Origin: Thalassospira indica
Lineage (GTDB): Bacteria; Pseudomonadota; Alphaproteobacteria; Rhodospirillales; Thalassospiraceae
Reading direction: 5' to 3'
Assembly (NCBI RefSeq): GCF_003403095.1
Contig: NZ_CP031555.1
Span: 806,001-870,000 of the forward strand
DNA length: 64,000 bases
Shown here piece by piece: positions 25,545 to 34,518 of the stretch; the first letter of the stretch is position 1, and each line of letters opens with the position of its first letter. The notes under the pieces were generated by a model. That model was not told where the DNA came from. It saw only the letters and a list, made by a program, of their open reading frames with translations, and made no database searches. The translations under genes were made by a program, and so were the position numbers.

Positions 25545-26387
25545 TCAGGAGACCTTGTCTTGCGCGGTGTCTTTGACAGGGGCCTTGTTGGCTGTCGCGC
25601 TTAGTTGCGCGTCCTCTTTTTCCTGCTTCGCATCAATGTCATCAGAGGTCAGCATCGGCAGATGGAATTCTGTTTGTGCCTCGGCCTCAAGCTCGCGCGT
25701 GCGGGTATCGATGCGGTGCTTGATTTCCTTCATGAAGGTCTTGCGATCAAGGCCCGGCTCCATGGCCGGCAAGAATTCCATGGTGACGCGACCGCCATAT
25801 TTCATAAAGCTGTCGCGACCCCAGAACATGCCGGAATTAAGCGCGACCGGAATAACCTTTGTGTCCGGGAAGGCCTTGTAAAGCGCGAAAATCCCCGGAT
25901 GATACGGACGGTTGGAGCCCGGCGGGGTACGCGTGCCTTCGGGGAAAATGATCACCTGACGGTTTTCCTCAAGCGCCTTGGACGCACCCTTGATCATGTC
26001 TTTGAGGGCCTGACTGCCTGCCGACCGATCAACGGCAATCTGGCCTGACAGGATCAGGAATTGCCCGACGAGCGGAATGCGCGTGAGTTCCTTTTTCAGG
26101 ATATAGGCTGGATCAGGAACCACCGTATGGAAGGTCAGGGTTTCCCATGCGGACTGATGTTTGGCGACAATGATGCACGGACCGTCTGGCAGATTTTCCA
26201 GACCGGTGAAGCGTTTGCGCATGCCCACCGAGTAGCGCAGCATGAACTGAATGAGGCGACACCAGGCATGGCCGACGAACTGGTTGGCCTTGCGCCCAAA
26301 CAGCATCAGCGGCAACAGAACAATGCACAAAAGCGCCGTTCCACCGAAAAACAACACGTTAAACAGTAACGCGCGCAGGGTAATCAT
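25545..26387 (-). CDS. plsC: 1-acyl-sn-glycerol-3-phosphate acyltransferase PlsC
   Basis: Inner-membrane acyltransferase making phosphatidic acid. An N-terminal membrane helix (ALLFNVLFFGGTALLCIVLLPLML) precedes the catalytic PlsC domain. Block I reads KHQSAWETL, an HX4E variant of HX4D, and FPEGTR forms block III. Further family segments are KELTRIPLVGQFL and PVALNSGMFW. A roughly 50-residue charged tail (EKEDAQLSATANKAPVKDTAQ) is unlike E. coli PlsC and probably disordered. It is the last gene of a likely ftsE-ftsX-DUF218-plsC run on the minus strand. Confidence 0.92.
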   Translation of the reverse strand: MITLRALLFNVLFFGGTALLCIVLLPLMLFGRKANQFVGHAWCRLIQFMLRYSVGMRKRFTGLENLPDGPCIIVAKHQSAWETLTFHTVVPDPAYILKKELTRIPLVGQFLILSGQIAVDRSAGSQALKDMIKGASKALEENRQVIIFPEGTRTPPGSNRPYHPGIFALYKAFPDTKVIPVALNSGMFWGRDSFMKYGGRVTMEFLPAMEPGLDRKTFMKEIKHRIDTRTRELEAEAQTEFHLPMLTSDDIDAKQEKEDAQLSATANKAPVKDTAQDKVS

Positions 26388-26474
26388 TCAGACAAATTCC
26401 TTACAGCCATGGTCCTGACCTTAAATATTCACTGTTTTGTAACAGCAATATGACGATCAGAAAATGCCGATTGT

Positions 26475-27203
26475 TCAGCCATCCTTGCGCGCCGTGTTTG
26501 AGGCGGAATAGTCATCAAGGTCCGGTGCATCCTTCACAGGGCCACCGGGGCTGCGCAGTGCGGCGCGGTCACCGTTTGGCAACCAGTTGAGCAGCGTGTT
26601 GCGCAGGCTGGCAAAGACGTATTTGTTATATTCACTGGCGATCAGGGCGCTGCTGCCGGGGAAACGCCACCAATTGTCGACCTTGACGTTATCGGGGAAG
26701 ACCGGATGGGCGACGATTTCAACATCTGGCATCAGGCTTTTGAATTCCAGAAGTGACCTGGGCATATGATAATTGGCGGTCACGATGCGCAGGCTTTTGA
26801 AACCTTCCTCATACATCCAGACAGCGGTTTCAATCGCATTGCCGCGGGTGTTTTCAGCGACATGGCCCAGAACAACACAACAGGCGATCAGGCGCGGATC
26901 GGATTTGCCGACCGACAGAAGTTCGTCGACTTCAACCCCGCGATAGACACCCGATATGAACAGCTTGTCGGCAAGACCGCGCACCAGAAGACGGCGGCCT
27001 TCGGACAGGCGTTCGCTGCCGCCGGTCAGCACGACAATGGCGTCGGTGCGTTGGGTCGTGTTTTCAACCGTTTTGGGGATGTAATCGACATACCAGATGA
27101 AGCCCGCCGCCCAGACCAGCGCGCAGAAAATCAGTGTGGAAAGCAAAAAACGAAACCGCCGGAACCGGCGGCGATGTTGCACACTCAGCGGGGGCTTGTT
27201 CAT
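26475..27203 (-). CDS. YdcF/SanA-type DUF218 membrane protein
   Basis: ATG at 27203 gives 242 residues with one N-terminal membrane helix (FRFLLSTLIFCALVWAAGFIWYV). Longer in-frame starts upstream overlap unlikely sequence. The DUF218 domain follows: DAIVVLTGGSERLSEGRRLL, LFISGVYRG, and RGNAIETAVWMYEEGFKSLRIVTANYHMPRS. Family members such as SanA and ElyC act in envelope integrity, but the reaction is not settled. It lies between ftsX and plsC on the same strand, an arrangement common in alphaproteobacteria that fits a cell-envelope job. Confidence 0.85.
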   Translation of the reverse strand: MNKPPLSVQHRRRFRRFRFLLSTLIFCALVWAAGFIWYVDYIPKTVENTTQRTDAIVVLTGGSERLSEGRRLLVRGLADKLFISGVYRGVEVDELLSVGKSDPRLIACCVVLGHVAENTRGNAIETAVWMYEEGFKSLRIVTANYHMPRSLLEFKSLMPDVEIVAHPVFPDNVKVDNWWRFPGSSALIASEYNKYVFASLRNTLLNWLPNGDRAALRSPGGPVKDAPDLDDYSASNTARKDG

Positions 27204-27328
27204 GAAGGCGTGCCTGAATAGCGGCGGTCTGGCATGAATTCGGATCTCCTCAAGGGGACAAAGAGGGCCAAGGCCATGATCCCAAAAGGGAAGTGGTAAC
27301 AACCGACTATACGAAGACCGTGAGCGGG

Positions 27329-28231
27329 TTACAACATCCGGTGTAGGACACGAAGCACAGTTCGGTTGGCGGTGATGCCCGCCACCAATGCGACAATAAA
27401 CGGAATGGCGACGATCAGGCCAATAAAGGTCGGGCTGAGAACCAGCGATGGCACCGGCCAGCCAGCCCGCAATCCGAGCCAACCAATCAGGGCCGAAACC
27501 GGCAACGCGATCAAAAGGCCGATCAGTGCGCCAAAGAAGGCAAGGCGTCGATTATGACGGCCGAACTGACTGGCGATATAGCCATCCTGTGCGCCAATCA
27601 GATGCAGCAATTCAATGATGCGATGATGGATCGAAAGGCCTGATCTGGTGGCAAACACCACTGAGAGCATGGTCGCGCCAAACAGCACGACAATCAAAAG
27701 GGCCAATGCCAGTTCAACCGAAAAGGCGACATCGGCGATGCGTTCGATCCAGATGCGATGATCATCAAGCACGGCTTCGGGCGCGATGACGCCAAGGCGG
27801 CTTTCAAGCGCATCAAAGTTAAAACCGGTTTCAGGCGTGACTTCGATAATGCGCGGAATGGGCAGTTCGCTGATGACTTCGTCCGGGCCCAGCCAGGGTT
27901 CAAGCAGGGCGGCCATGGTGTCGGGGCTGAGTTCCTCGATCCGGGCGATGCCGGGCAGGGTGGAAACCTGTTCGATGATGCTATCGACCGTGCCTTGCAG
28001 GGCGGCTTCGCGTTCGGCGGGGGATCGGTTGGCAAGCTCGGTCGGGGGAACCTGGATCGACAGGCTGCCTTCGATCTGGCCGGACCATTGGCCGACACTG
28101 TCATGCAGGGCCGCCAGCCCGACGATGGAGAAGGTCAGGAGCGCAACCATCAGGGCGACGATGCTCGGCAAAAAGCGCGAGGACGAATCGCTTTCAAGAG
28201 GGAGGTGCGATGGAGGTGCGCGAAATGCCAT
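27329..28231 (-). CDS. ftsX: Cell division protein FtsX
   Basis: Permease-like partner of FtsE that regulates peptidoglycan hydrolysis at the septum. The 300-residue protein has a cytoplasmic N-terminus, one membrane helix (FLPSIVALMVALLTFSIVGLAAL), a periplasmic extracellular loop of about 120 residues and three further helices in the FtsX core (ALLIVVLFGATMLSVVF, ... LFGLLIALPVSAL, ... FIGLIVAIPFIVALVAG). The family motif around IIELLHLIGAQDGYIASQFGRH is clear. It is 60 bases after ftsE. Confidence 0.9.
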   Translation of the reverse strand: MAFRAPPSHLPLESDSSSRFLPSIVALMVALLTFSIVGLAALHDSVGQWSGQIEGSLSIQVPPTELANRSPAEREAALQGTVDSIIEQVSTLPGIARIEELSPDTMAALLEPWLGPDEVISELPIPRIIEVTPETGFNFDALESRLGVIAPEAVLDDHRIWIERIADVAFSVELALALLIVVLFGATMLSVVFATRSGLSIHHRIIELLHLIGAQDGYIASQFGRHNRRLAFFGALIGLLIALPVSALIGWLGLRAGWPVPSLVLSPTFIGLIVAIPFIVALVAGITANRTVLRVLHRML

Positions 28232-28291
28232 GATCGTGTGTTGGTCCTGTTGATCCCGTGTTTGCGAAGCTTGGACTTGGTGTGTCGGGTT

Positions 28292-28969
28292 TCAGCCGCT
28301 GTTGGTGACGTCGTGCAAGGTACCACCTTCGAGCAACCATTGGGTATGGCCAAACCGCCGGACAAGTTGCCGGTTGTGGGTTGCGATCAGAACGGTGGTG
28401 CCGAGTTTGTTGAGCTCTTCAAACAGATAGAGCAACCGCATGGCGATTCGGTCATCCACGTTACCGGTCGGTTCATCGGCCAGCAGAAGGGCCGGACGGC
28501 CAATGACGGCACGTGCGATGGCAACGCGCTGTTGCTGCCCACCTGACAGGCGCGAGGGTTGCGCATTGATGTGATCACCCAGACCAACCCATTCGAGAAG
28601 TTCGGTGACGTTCTTGCGAATCTGAAGATCCTCGACACCGGCAACGCGCAGTGGCAAGGCAACATTTTCAAACGTCGTCAGATGATTGATCAGCCGGAAG
28701 TCCTGGAATACGACACCGATCTTGCGGCGAATCGCAGGCAGTTCTTCACGCGGGATGCGGATATTGTCGCGCCCGAAGATCGAAATTTCGCCGCGTGTCT
28801 GACGCAAGGCCAAAAATAAAAGCCGCATCAGTGTGGACTTGCCCGCACCCGATGCCCCGGTCAGGAAATGAAAACTGCCGCGACCGAGCGAAAAATTCAG
28901 GTCGCGCAGGATTTCTGGCCCGGATTCATAGCGGACTCCGACATTCCTGAAACTGACAACGTCGGTCAA
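28292..28969 (-). CDS. ftsE: Cell division ATP-binding protein FtsE
   Basis: ABC ATPase that couples to FtsX. Motifs: Walker [11 protein letters not shown]-loop FQDFRLI, signature [14 protein letters not shown], Walker [14 protein letters not shown]-loop ATHNRQL. I chose TTG at 28969 because GGAG sits eight bases before it and the resulting 225 residues match the family length. A GTG 48 bases upstream would add 16 atypical residues. [20 protein letters not shown] after the start matches FtsE N-termini. First gene of the ftsEX-DUF218-plsC series. Confidence 0.93.
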   Translation of the reverse strand: MTDVVSFRNVGVRYESGPEILRDLNFSLGRGSFHFLTGASGAGKSTLMRLLFLALRQTRGEISIFGRDNIRIPREELPAIRRKIGVVFQDFRLINHLTTFENVALPLRVAGVEDLQIRKNVTELLEWVGLGDHINAQPSRLSGGQQQRVAIARAVIGRPALLLADEPTGNVDDRIAMRLLYLFEELNKLGTTVLIATHNRQLVRRFGHTQWLLEGGTLHDVTNSG

Positions 28970-29329
28970 AATTCTTGCTCCATAAGGCCGAATGACGGTT
29001 GTGTTGGTGGTCGCCACAGCAGTTTATAACCGCTTTCGCCATTATCTGACAGGGTTGGAAAGTAGCGTTGTCATGACAATATCGAAAATGAATTAACCGG
29101 TTTGGGCGGTTTGTCGTCTATTCTGGATACCACGAACAGCCACGTTAGCCACTGGTTTGACACCCAAATCCGGGCAGCTTCTGTTATCTGTGCTTAACAG
29201 TCTGTTAAATCGCCGCTATTTACATATAGTGTAAGGCTTCACTGACGGCACAGGGGGACCGTCAGTCGCAGACAGTTTCACGCCTTCCCCCGTGTTTGAT
29301 GCCGCCGTCATCGATATGCCAGGTTTGCA
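28970..29329. other. Intergenic region between ftsE and the zinc-ribbon gene, with a hairpin
   Basis: About 360 bases between divergent genes; no gene is credible. An inverted repeat ACTGACGG (29241-29248) and CCGTCAGT (29259-29266) lies 64 bases before the zinc-ribbon gene, without a T-run. It is probably in the 5' leader. I saw no other clear structure beyond AT-rich stretches around 29210-29235 that could hold a promoter. Confidence 0.5.
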
Positions 29330-30148
29330 ATGATCATTACTTGCCCAGAGTGTTCCAAGAAATACTCAGTTAAAACAGAAGCAATCGGCCCGAAAGGCCG
29401 AACCGTGCGCTGTAAAAGCTGCGGCAATAGCTGGCATCAGGACCCACCTGGCGCAAAGAAGCCAGCCCCGGCACCCGAAAGTGATATTCCGGCCCCGTTC
29501 AATGAAGAGGGGTCGCTTGGTGCTGATTTCAATGCAGATCAGATGGGCGGTGGGCCGGTTGATCCCGGCTTTGAAAATGCAGAACGGATTCCAGATCCGC
29601 CCCCGATTCCCCAGCAGCTGATTCGCAACAATCCAAAGCCGGAGCCCAAAAAGAAAAAGGGCATTGTTGGCTGGATCATCTTCCTGCTTATTTTGGGTGG
29701 AATCGGTGCGGGCGGTTATTTCGCCAAGGATCAGATCATCGAGCTGTGGCCGCCAATTGCCAAGGTCTATGACATGGTCGGGCTTGATGTGCCCCATGTT
29801 GGCGAAGGCCTTGATATCCGCGAATTGCCGCCAACCCGCGAAGAAGAGGACGGCGTTGACGTTCTTGTTGTTCGCGCCGAGATCGTCAATATCAGCGAAG
29901 AGCCGCGTGCGCTTCCTTACCTTTTGATCGAGCTTCTTGATCCGCTTGATCGTGTGGTACAGCGCAAGAAGGTGCCGCTGATTTATGATGAATCGCTGGT
30001 TCAGTCCGGTGCGGAGATGCCGATGGTGCAACAGATGCTGCCGGTTGGCGAAAGCATGGAAGTCGAAACCAAGATCCGGCGTCCGAACCCGACGGCAACC
30101 CGCCTGCAGGTCACTTTCCTTGACCCGCGCGAGGCGGTTGAGCCCTAA
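29330..30148 (+). CDS. MJ0042-type zinc-ribbon membrane protein (DUF3426-like)
   Basis: A 272-residue protein. The N-terminal 36 residues form an MJ0042/zinc-ribbon: ITCPECSKKYSV and VRCKSCGNSW give the two CxxC knuckles. A proline-rich, acidic linker follows. A single membrane helix lies near residues 108-130 (GIVGWIIFLLILGGIGAGGYF). The C-terminal 100-residue domain (VLVVRAEIVNISEEPRALPYLLIELLD...) resembles DUF3426 and would be periplasmic. The family is common in alphaproteobacteria, but its function is not established. It is monocistronic with a strong terminator. Confidence 0.82.
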   Translation: MIITCPECSKKYSVKTEAIGPKGRTVRCKSCGNSWHQDPPGAKKPAPAPESDIPAPFNEEGSLGADFNADQMGGGPVDPGFENAERIPDPPPIPQQLIRNNPKPEPKKKKGIVGWIIFLLILGGIGAGGYFAKDQIIELWPPIAKVYDMVGLDVPHVGEGLDIRELPPTREEEDGVDVLVVRAEIVNISEEPRALPYLLIELLDPLDRVVQRKKVPLIYDESLVQSGAEMPMVQQMLPVGESMEVETKIRRPNPTATRLQVTFLDPREAVEP

Positions 30149-30177
30149 GCGGTTCGCGCAAACATTCTGATTATGCG

Positions 30178-30207
30178 AAAGGCAGCACAACGCGTGCTGC
30201 CTTTTTT
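30178..30207 (+). terminator. Rho-independent terminator
   Basis: Arms AAAGGCAGCAC (30178-30188) and GTGCTGCC (30194-30201), followed by TTTTTT. Stops the zinc-ribbon gene and lies 25 bases from the end of the convergent DUF4175 gene. Confidence 0.92.
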
Positions 30208-30231
30208 GTTTTGGGGGTTTCAGTGGCCTGA

Positions 30232-32685
30232 TCAGAAGCGTTTGAGCAAGCGGTCGATATATTCCTGTTCGATTTCCGGGCGTTCGGGATCACCGGACCG
30301 GCGGCGGAGTTCCTGCAAAATGCGCCAGGCCCGTTCGAGCGTGTTCACATCCGGGATGGTGGTGGTGCCATCGCCACCGACGGGCCGACCCAGCGGATCA
30401 CGGCGCCCGGACCCTTCGAGGTCTTCGAGCATCGGGGCGAGCTGGCTGAGCCCTTCCAGCGCGCGGCTGATTTCGCCAATGCCCTGTTGCAGGGCATCCA
30501 TGGCCTGTCGCTGATATTGCAGGGCCTCGTGCGATCGGTTGTTGCCAAGTGCCTCTGCCGCGCCGCGCATGGCATCAATCACCGAATTCATGCCACTGAC
30601 ATCGCCAAACTGGCCAAGACCGGGATCGTTCAGGATTTCACCGGCATCGTCGGCAAGACCCTGTTGCTGATTTGCGCGCGGACCATTGCCGTTTTGGGTG
30701 GAGGCACTGTCGCCTTCATTCATCAGGTCCTGCTGACGGCGCGACAGATCACGCATGCCGTCCAGCATCTCACGCAGCGTCGATGTGATATCCATGCCGC
30801 CCTGACCGGTGGTGACCTGCATGTTTTCGACCAGTTCGCGCAGACGATCAATCAACTGGCGGGCCTGATCACGTGCACCGGCACGCATCAGGGCATCGAT
30901 CTGATCAATGATGCGTGACAGGTCCTGTTGTTCAAGCGTCGCACTGCCGGGCGGGAGTTCTTCCTCGGCCTGTTCCGGGCTTTCGCGCATCATGGCGGCA
31001 AGATATTCATTCAACGCCTGACGATACTCATCAATCAGGCGGGCAATTTCACTTTCGGTGACATCGGGGTTGGCAAGGGCCTCAAGCAGGCGTTCCTCCG
31101 CCTCCATCAAATTACGTTCGGCAATGCCGTAGCTGCCACGTTCAATCTCTTCGGCGACATGCCACAGAAGGCCTGCGACATCCTGATGGGTGGTGCGGTT
31201 TTGCAGGTTGGATGCCAGCCTGCTTTCGGCCACGGAAAGGGTCAGGAATACACCCAGATGACCGTTAAAGGCTTGCGGGGCGAACAGGATCGGCAGCAAC
31301 GCCTGATGCATTTCAAGTGCGCGGTCGGGATAGCGCAGCAGGCCGCGGCGGATCGCAATCAGCTTTTGCGCCACCGGATGGCTGAATTCCCGTTCGGGCA
31401 GCATCAGGGAGCGGATATCGCTTTCGCCGCGTTGATCGGCATTGTCGTTTGATACCATCTGGATATTGACCGGCAAACCCGCCCAGGGATGGGCGACAAG
31501 ATCAATAAAGCGCGGGCCTTCGATGCGGGTCGGCATGGCGCCTGCGCTGCTTGTAACGCCAGCGGCGTCGCCCTTGAGATCGATCACCACCTGGTCAATC
31601 GGGCCATATTGCTTGATCGTGCCGTCCTCGGCCGCAGGCGTGATCACTAGATCAAGACTGGCGAGCCCATAATCATCACTGGCGACGTAATCAAGGCGGA
31701 CATGATCGCGCCGGGTGATGGTCGGGGGGCTAACGAAGGACAGGCTTGGCACATTATCGGCCAGCAATTCGATATCAAGGGTCAGCCGGTCATTGCCCCA
31801 GACCGATATGCGCCATTGGCCCGGCTGATCAATGGCGGTCGACAGCACATAGCTGTTCTCGGCCCCCTCGGTAAAGGATTGCGCGCCGGTCGGGGTGGTC
31901 AGGGTCGGTTCCCAGATGCTTGTGATGCTGCCATCAAGGGTCGATCCCGCCGGGACCTGAACAGTGATGACGTCACTGGTCTTGTCAGATGTCGTATTAC
32001 CTGTGTTTTCGGATTGGCGGGCACCTGTGGCATCGGCATCGGACAGCGCACTGAAATGCAAGATGCGCGGTATTTGCCCGGTATAGGCCGGTGGGGTGAC
32101 CCAAAGGGTGGCACTGAAGTCGGCGGCACCAAGGCGCTGAAGCGGGCTGAAGGCCTTTGAAAAGCGTTCCTCGGCATGGTCAAGGCCGGTCATCAGGCCG
32201 ACAAACACCAGCAACACGGGAATGGCGGTCAGGCCAAAGCGATCAACCCGGGTAATCGCGGGCAGGGGACGCGACAACCGGAGCTTTGCCAGTGCGGCTT
32301 CATGCAGGCCCAGTTGACGCTGCCAGAGGTAGCTGGTCAGTGGGTCGTCGGTTTCGGGGACGTGATCTTCAAGGCTTTGCAGCGGGTTGTTATCAAGCTG
32401 GTTGTCCACCTCGATCCGGTGCAGGACGTCCCGGCGCGCCGGCATTTTGAAATTGCGCCATGGCGCGACCACGGCAACCATGACCGCGACCGACAGCACG
32501 GACAGCAGCATGATATGTCCGGTGGCGGGGAGAAGTTCAAACGTTCCGGTCAGGGTCAGGCCAACGACCAGCAACCCGATCGAAAGGGCTGGGATCAGAC
32601 AGGGCCAGACAGATTCCCACACCATCACCAAGCGCGTCTTGCGCACATGGCGTTCCATCTTGGGATAGGGTGGTATCAACGACAT
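30232..32685 (-). CDS. Large DUF4175 (TIGR02302-type) membrane protein
   Basis: An 817-residue protein of the alphaproteobacterial DUF4175 family. Three hydrophobic segments lie in the first 190 residues (about 20-45, 52-72, 155-172). A large periplasmic part follows, with a beta-rich region containing a LSFVSPPTITRRDHVRLDYVASDDYGLASLDL-like stretch (about 315-350) and a long helical region rich in Gln, Arg and Met (about 560-790: repeated heptads such as RDLSRRQQDLMN). Function is not established. The family is confined mostly to alphaproteobacteria. The charged coiled-coil tail suggests binding to other envelope components. Confidence 0.85.
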   Translation of the reverse strand: MSLIPPYPKMERHVRKTRLVMVWESVWPCLIPALSIGLLVVGLTLTGTFELLPATGHIMLLSVLSVAVMVAVVAPWRNFKMPARRDVLHRIEVDNQLDNNPLQSLEDHVPETDDPLTSYLWQRQLGLHEAALAKLRLSRPLPAITRVDRFGLTAIPVLLVFVGLMTGLDHAEERFSKAFSPLQRLGAADFSATLWVTPPAYTGQIPRILHFSALSDADATGARQSENTGNTTSDKTSDVITVQVPAGSTLDGSITSIWEPTLTTPTGAQSFTEGAENSYVLSTAIDQPGQWRISVWGNDRLTLDIELLADNVPSLSFVSPPTITRRDHVRLDYVASDDYGLASLDLVITPAAEDGTIKQYGPIDQVVIDLKGDAAGVTSSAGAMPTRIEGPRFIDLVAHPWAGLPVNIQMVSNDNADQRGESDIRSLMLPEREFSHPVAQKLIAIRRGLLRYPDRALEMHQALLPILFAPQAFNGHLGVFLTLSVAESRLASNLQNRTTHQDVAGLLWHVAEEIERGSYGIAERNLMEAEERLLEALANPDVTESEIARLIDEYRQALNEYLAAMMRESPEQAEEELPPGSATLEQQDLSRIIDQIDALMRAGARDQARQLIDRLRELVENMQVTTGQGGMDITSTLREMLDGMRDLSRRQQDLMNEGDSASTQNGNGPRANQQQGLADDAGEILNDPGLGQFGDVSGMNSVIDAMRGAAEALGNNRSHEALQYQRQAMDALQQGIGEISRALEGLSQLAPMLEDLEGSGRRDPLGRPVGGDGTTTIPDVNTLERAWRILQELRRRSGDPERPEIEQEYIDRLLKRF

Positions 32686-32895
32686 GGGTTCGGTGTTCCC
32701 GTTAAACGCGAAGTTCCCTTCTTAGAGTTTGTGGTTGCAGGGGTTCAGGTCAAGTTATTCCACCGCCATGAGGTAAATAATTAGGTCGCACCCGATGAAA
32801 GTTTTCGCGGCATGACGACCGGTGGACGTCCGGCTTAATCCCCGCATGCGTGCAGGTAGTCGCGGAAAATATTCAAAGACCTACTGATATTCTAA

Positions 32896-32936
32896 TTGAC
32901 AATGAAAATGCGAATTAATATCAAATAAATGATATT
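32896..32936 (+). promoter_or_regulatory. fecI promoter with overlapping operator
   Basis: TTGACA (32896-32901), a 17-base spacer and TATCAA (32919-32924) form a strong sigma-70 promoter 39 bases before fecI. A perfect inverted repeat, AATATCA-N6-TGATATT (32917-32936), overlaps the -10. A Fur-box-like stretch at 32898-32916 matches the E. coli 19-bp consensus at 12 positions by my count. Iron-dependent repression is expected for this gene class. Confidence 0.6.
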
Positions 32937-32962
32937 TGCCAAACCATGCGTTCAAGATCTCC

Positions 32963-33460
32963 ATGCATATTTGCAACGTCGAAAACCTATATAACGAGCA
33001 CAACACCTGGTTAAAAACCTGGCTTGGGACGAAACTGGGCTGTGGTTATCAGGCGGCCGATCTGGCGCAGGATACGTTTGTGCGTGTGCTGATGCGGCAT
33101 GACGAGCTGAAGTCGGTTCATCTTCAGCGTCCGCGTGCGTATCTGAGAGTGATCGCGAAAGGGCTGTTGATAGACCACTTTCGCCGTAAAAGTGTTGAGC
33201 GCGCGTTTCTAGAAGCCTTGGCTCTGCTTCCGGAACCAGAGGTGATTTCCCCGGAAGAACAGAAAATTCTTTTGGAAACCATTCAGCTTATAGACGCTGC
33301 ATTGGACCGTTTGCCCGCACAGGTGCGAGAAGTGTTCCTGTTGTCGCAAATTGAAGGGGCGACATACGCCGAAATCGCGTCCCGAATGGATATTTCTACA
33401 AGAACGGTCAAAAGATATATGCAAAAGGGCTTTGCCCAATGCCTTTTGGCTATGGCGTAA
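32963..33460 (+). CDS. fecI: FecI-type ECF RNA polymerase sigma factor
   Basis: A 165-residue ECF sigma factor of the iron-starvation group. Region 2 contains AADLAQDTFVRVLMRHDEL and region 4 contains EGATYAEIASRMDISTRTVKRYM, a helix-turn-helix. ATG 32963 fits the family N-terminus (VENLYNEHNTWLKTWL). Followed by a FecR-type regulator and a TonB receptor with a signalling domain, it belongs to a classical cell-surface signalling system in which ligand-loaded receptor activates the sigma factor through FecR. Its own promoter carries a palindrome and a Fur-like site. Confidence 0.92.
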   Translation: MHICNVENLYNEHNTWLKTWLGTKLGCGYQAADLAQDTFVRVLMRHDELKSVHLQRPRAYLRVIAKGLLIDHFRRKSVERAFLEALALLPEPEVISPEEQKILLETIQLIDAALDRLPAQVREVFLLSQIEGATYAEIASRMDISTRTVKRYMQKGFAQCLLAMA

Positions 33461-33465
33461 CGGCC

Positions 33466-34413
33466 ATGACGTCGAAATCATCCCGTCAAATCATGGAAGA
33501 AGCCGCCGGATGGTTAACATCCATGCAGGAAGGCCAATTTGGCGCGGACGAGGAAATGGCCCTGACTGCCTGGCGAAGCAGAAGTCCACAGCATGAAGAG
33601 GCATGGCAGAAAGCCCAGAATCTGATGGGTATGATTGATGCTGTGCCCGGGAATATGCGGCAAAAAATATGGGGCCGTGAGCGCATCAGCCGTCGTGCCG
33701 CGATCAAGGCAATCGCGTCCATCCTGATGTTGGCGCCTGTTTGCAAATTTGCCTGGGATGAATGGCCGGGGCTTTTGGCTGACTACAAGACAGCAACCGG
33801 CGAAACCCGGAAGTTCATCCTGCCTGATGGTAGCCAACTCTATTTGAACACCAATTCACACGTTGATTTACGGTTTGACGCAGCTGCACGGCGGATCGAA
33901 CTGGTTGACGGTGAGATTTTGGTGCAAACGGCAAAAGCCGGGTCAGTCGGTTTGGACAGGCCGTTTATTGTTCAGACCAAGTTCGGGACTATCCGTGCCT
34001 TGGGAACACGCTTTGCCGTGCGTCAATTTGAACGGGCTGAAATCCGGGTTGACGTTTATGAACATGCCGTTGCGATCAATCCAGTGTCAGCTGAGGCAGA
34101 AACACGGATTAGCAAAGGCCAGTCGGCTAAATTTAATCCGTCACAAGTTCTTAAGCTGTCGTCACTGCACCGACAGGAACCTTCATGGGTTCAGGGGCAG
34201 ATTATCAGCGACAATATGAAGCTGGGCGATTTGATCGCAGAAATGTCGCGTTATCGCACTGGTGTTTTGCGCTGTGATCCGGCGGTTGCAGATTACAGGG
34301 TTTCAGGTGTTTTCCAACTAGCGCAGATAGATATCGCTTTGAACATTATTGCCAGCAGCCTGCCGGTTCGTATCCGCCGCATAACGCCGTACTGGATACT
34401 CGTAACTGAATAA
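33466..34413 (+). CDS. fecR: FecR-type transmembrane sigma regulator
   Basis: A 315-residue single-pass membrane regulator. The cytoplasmic DUF4880-like domain (IMEEAAGWLTSMQEGQFGADEEMALTAWRSRSPQHEEAW) binds FecI. A membrane helix lies near residues 78-97 (AAIKAIASILMLAPVCKFAW). The periplasmic FecR domain follows: GETRKFILPDGSQLYLNTNSHVDL, and GTIRALGTRFAVRQ. The C-terminus carries the STN-like end RVSGVFQLAQIDIALNIIASSLPVRI. ATG 33466 lies five bases after the fecI stop. An ATG inside fecI is in frame, but would add nine residues without a clear benefit. Confidence 0.9.
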   Translation: MTSKSSRQIMEEAAGWLTSMQEGQFGADEEMALTAWRSRSPQHEEAWQKAQNLMGMIDAVPGNMRQKIWGRERISRRAAIKAIASILMLAPVCKFAWDEWPGLLADYKTATGETRKFILPDGSQLYLNTNSHVDLRFDAAARRIELVDGEILVQTAKAGSVGLDRPFIVQTKFGTIRALGTRFAVRQFERAEIRVDVYEHAVAINPVSAEAETRISKGQSAKFNPSQVLKLSSLHRQEPSWVQGQIISDNMKLGDLIAEMSRYRTGVLRCDPAVADYRVSGVFQLAQIDIALNIIASSLPVRIRRITPYWILVTE

Positions 34414-34518
34414 AAATCAAAAAAAAATCACGCGCCCTTGTCCCCTTTTCGCATCTCGCTCGGCATACCCAGTAGAAATGCGAAAAAAGCTTAACGTCAT
34501 CAAAGGAGACCCTGGGGG
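34414..34518 (+). promoter_or_regulatory. Gap before the TonB receptor with an inverted repeat
   Basis: TTTTCGCAT (34446-34454) and ATGCGAAAA (34478-34486) are a perfect 9-bp inverted repeat with a 23-base spacer, just before the receptor's ribosome site (AAAGGAGA near 34502). A FecI-dependent promoter is expected in this gap. I cannot define its elements. Confidence 0.35.
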
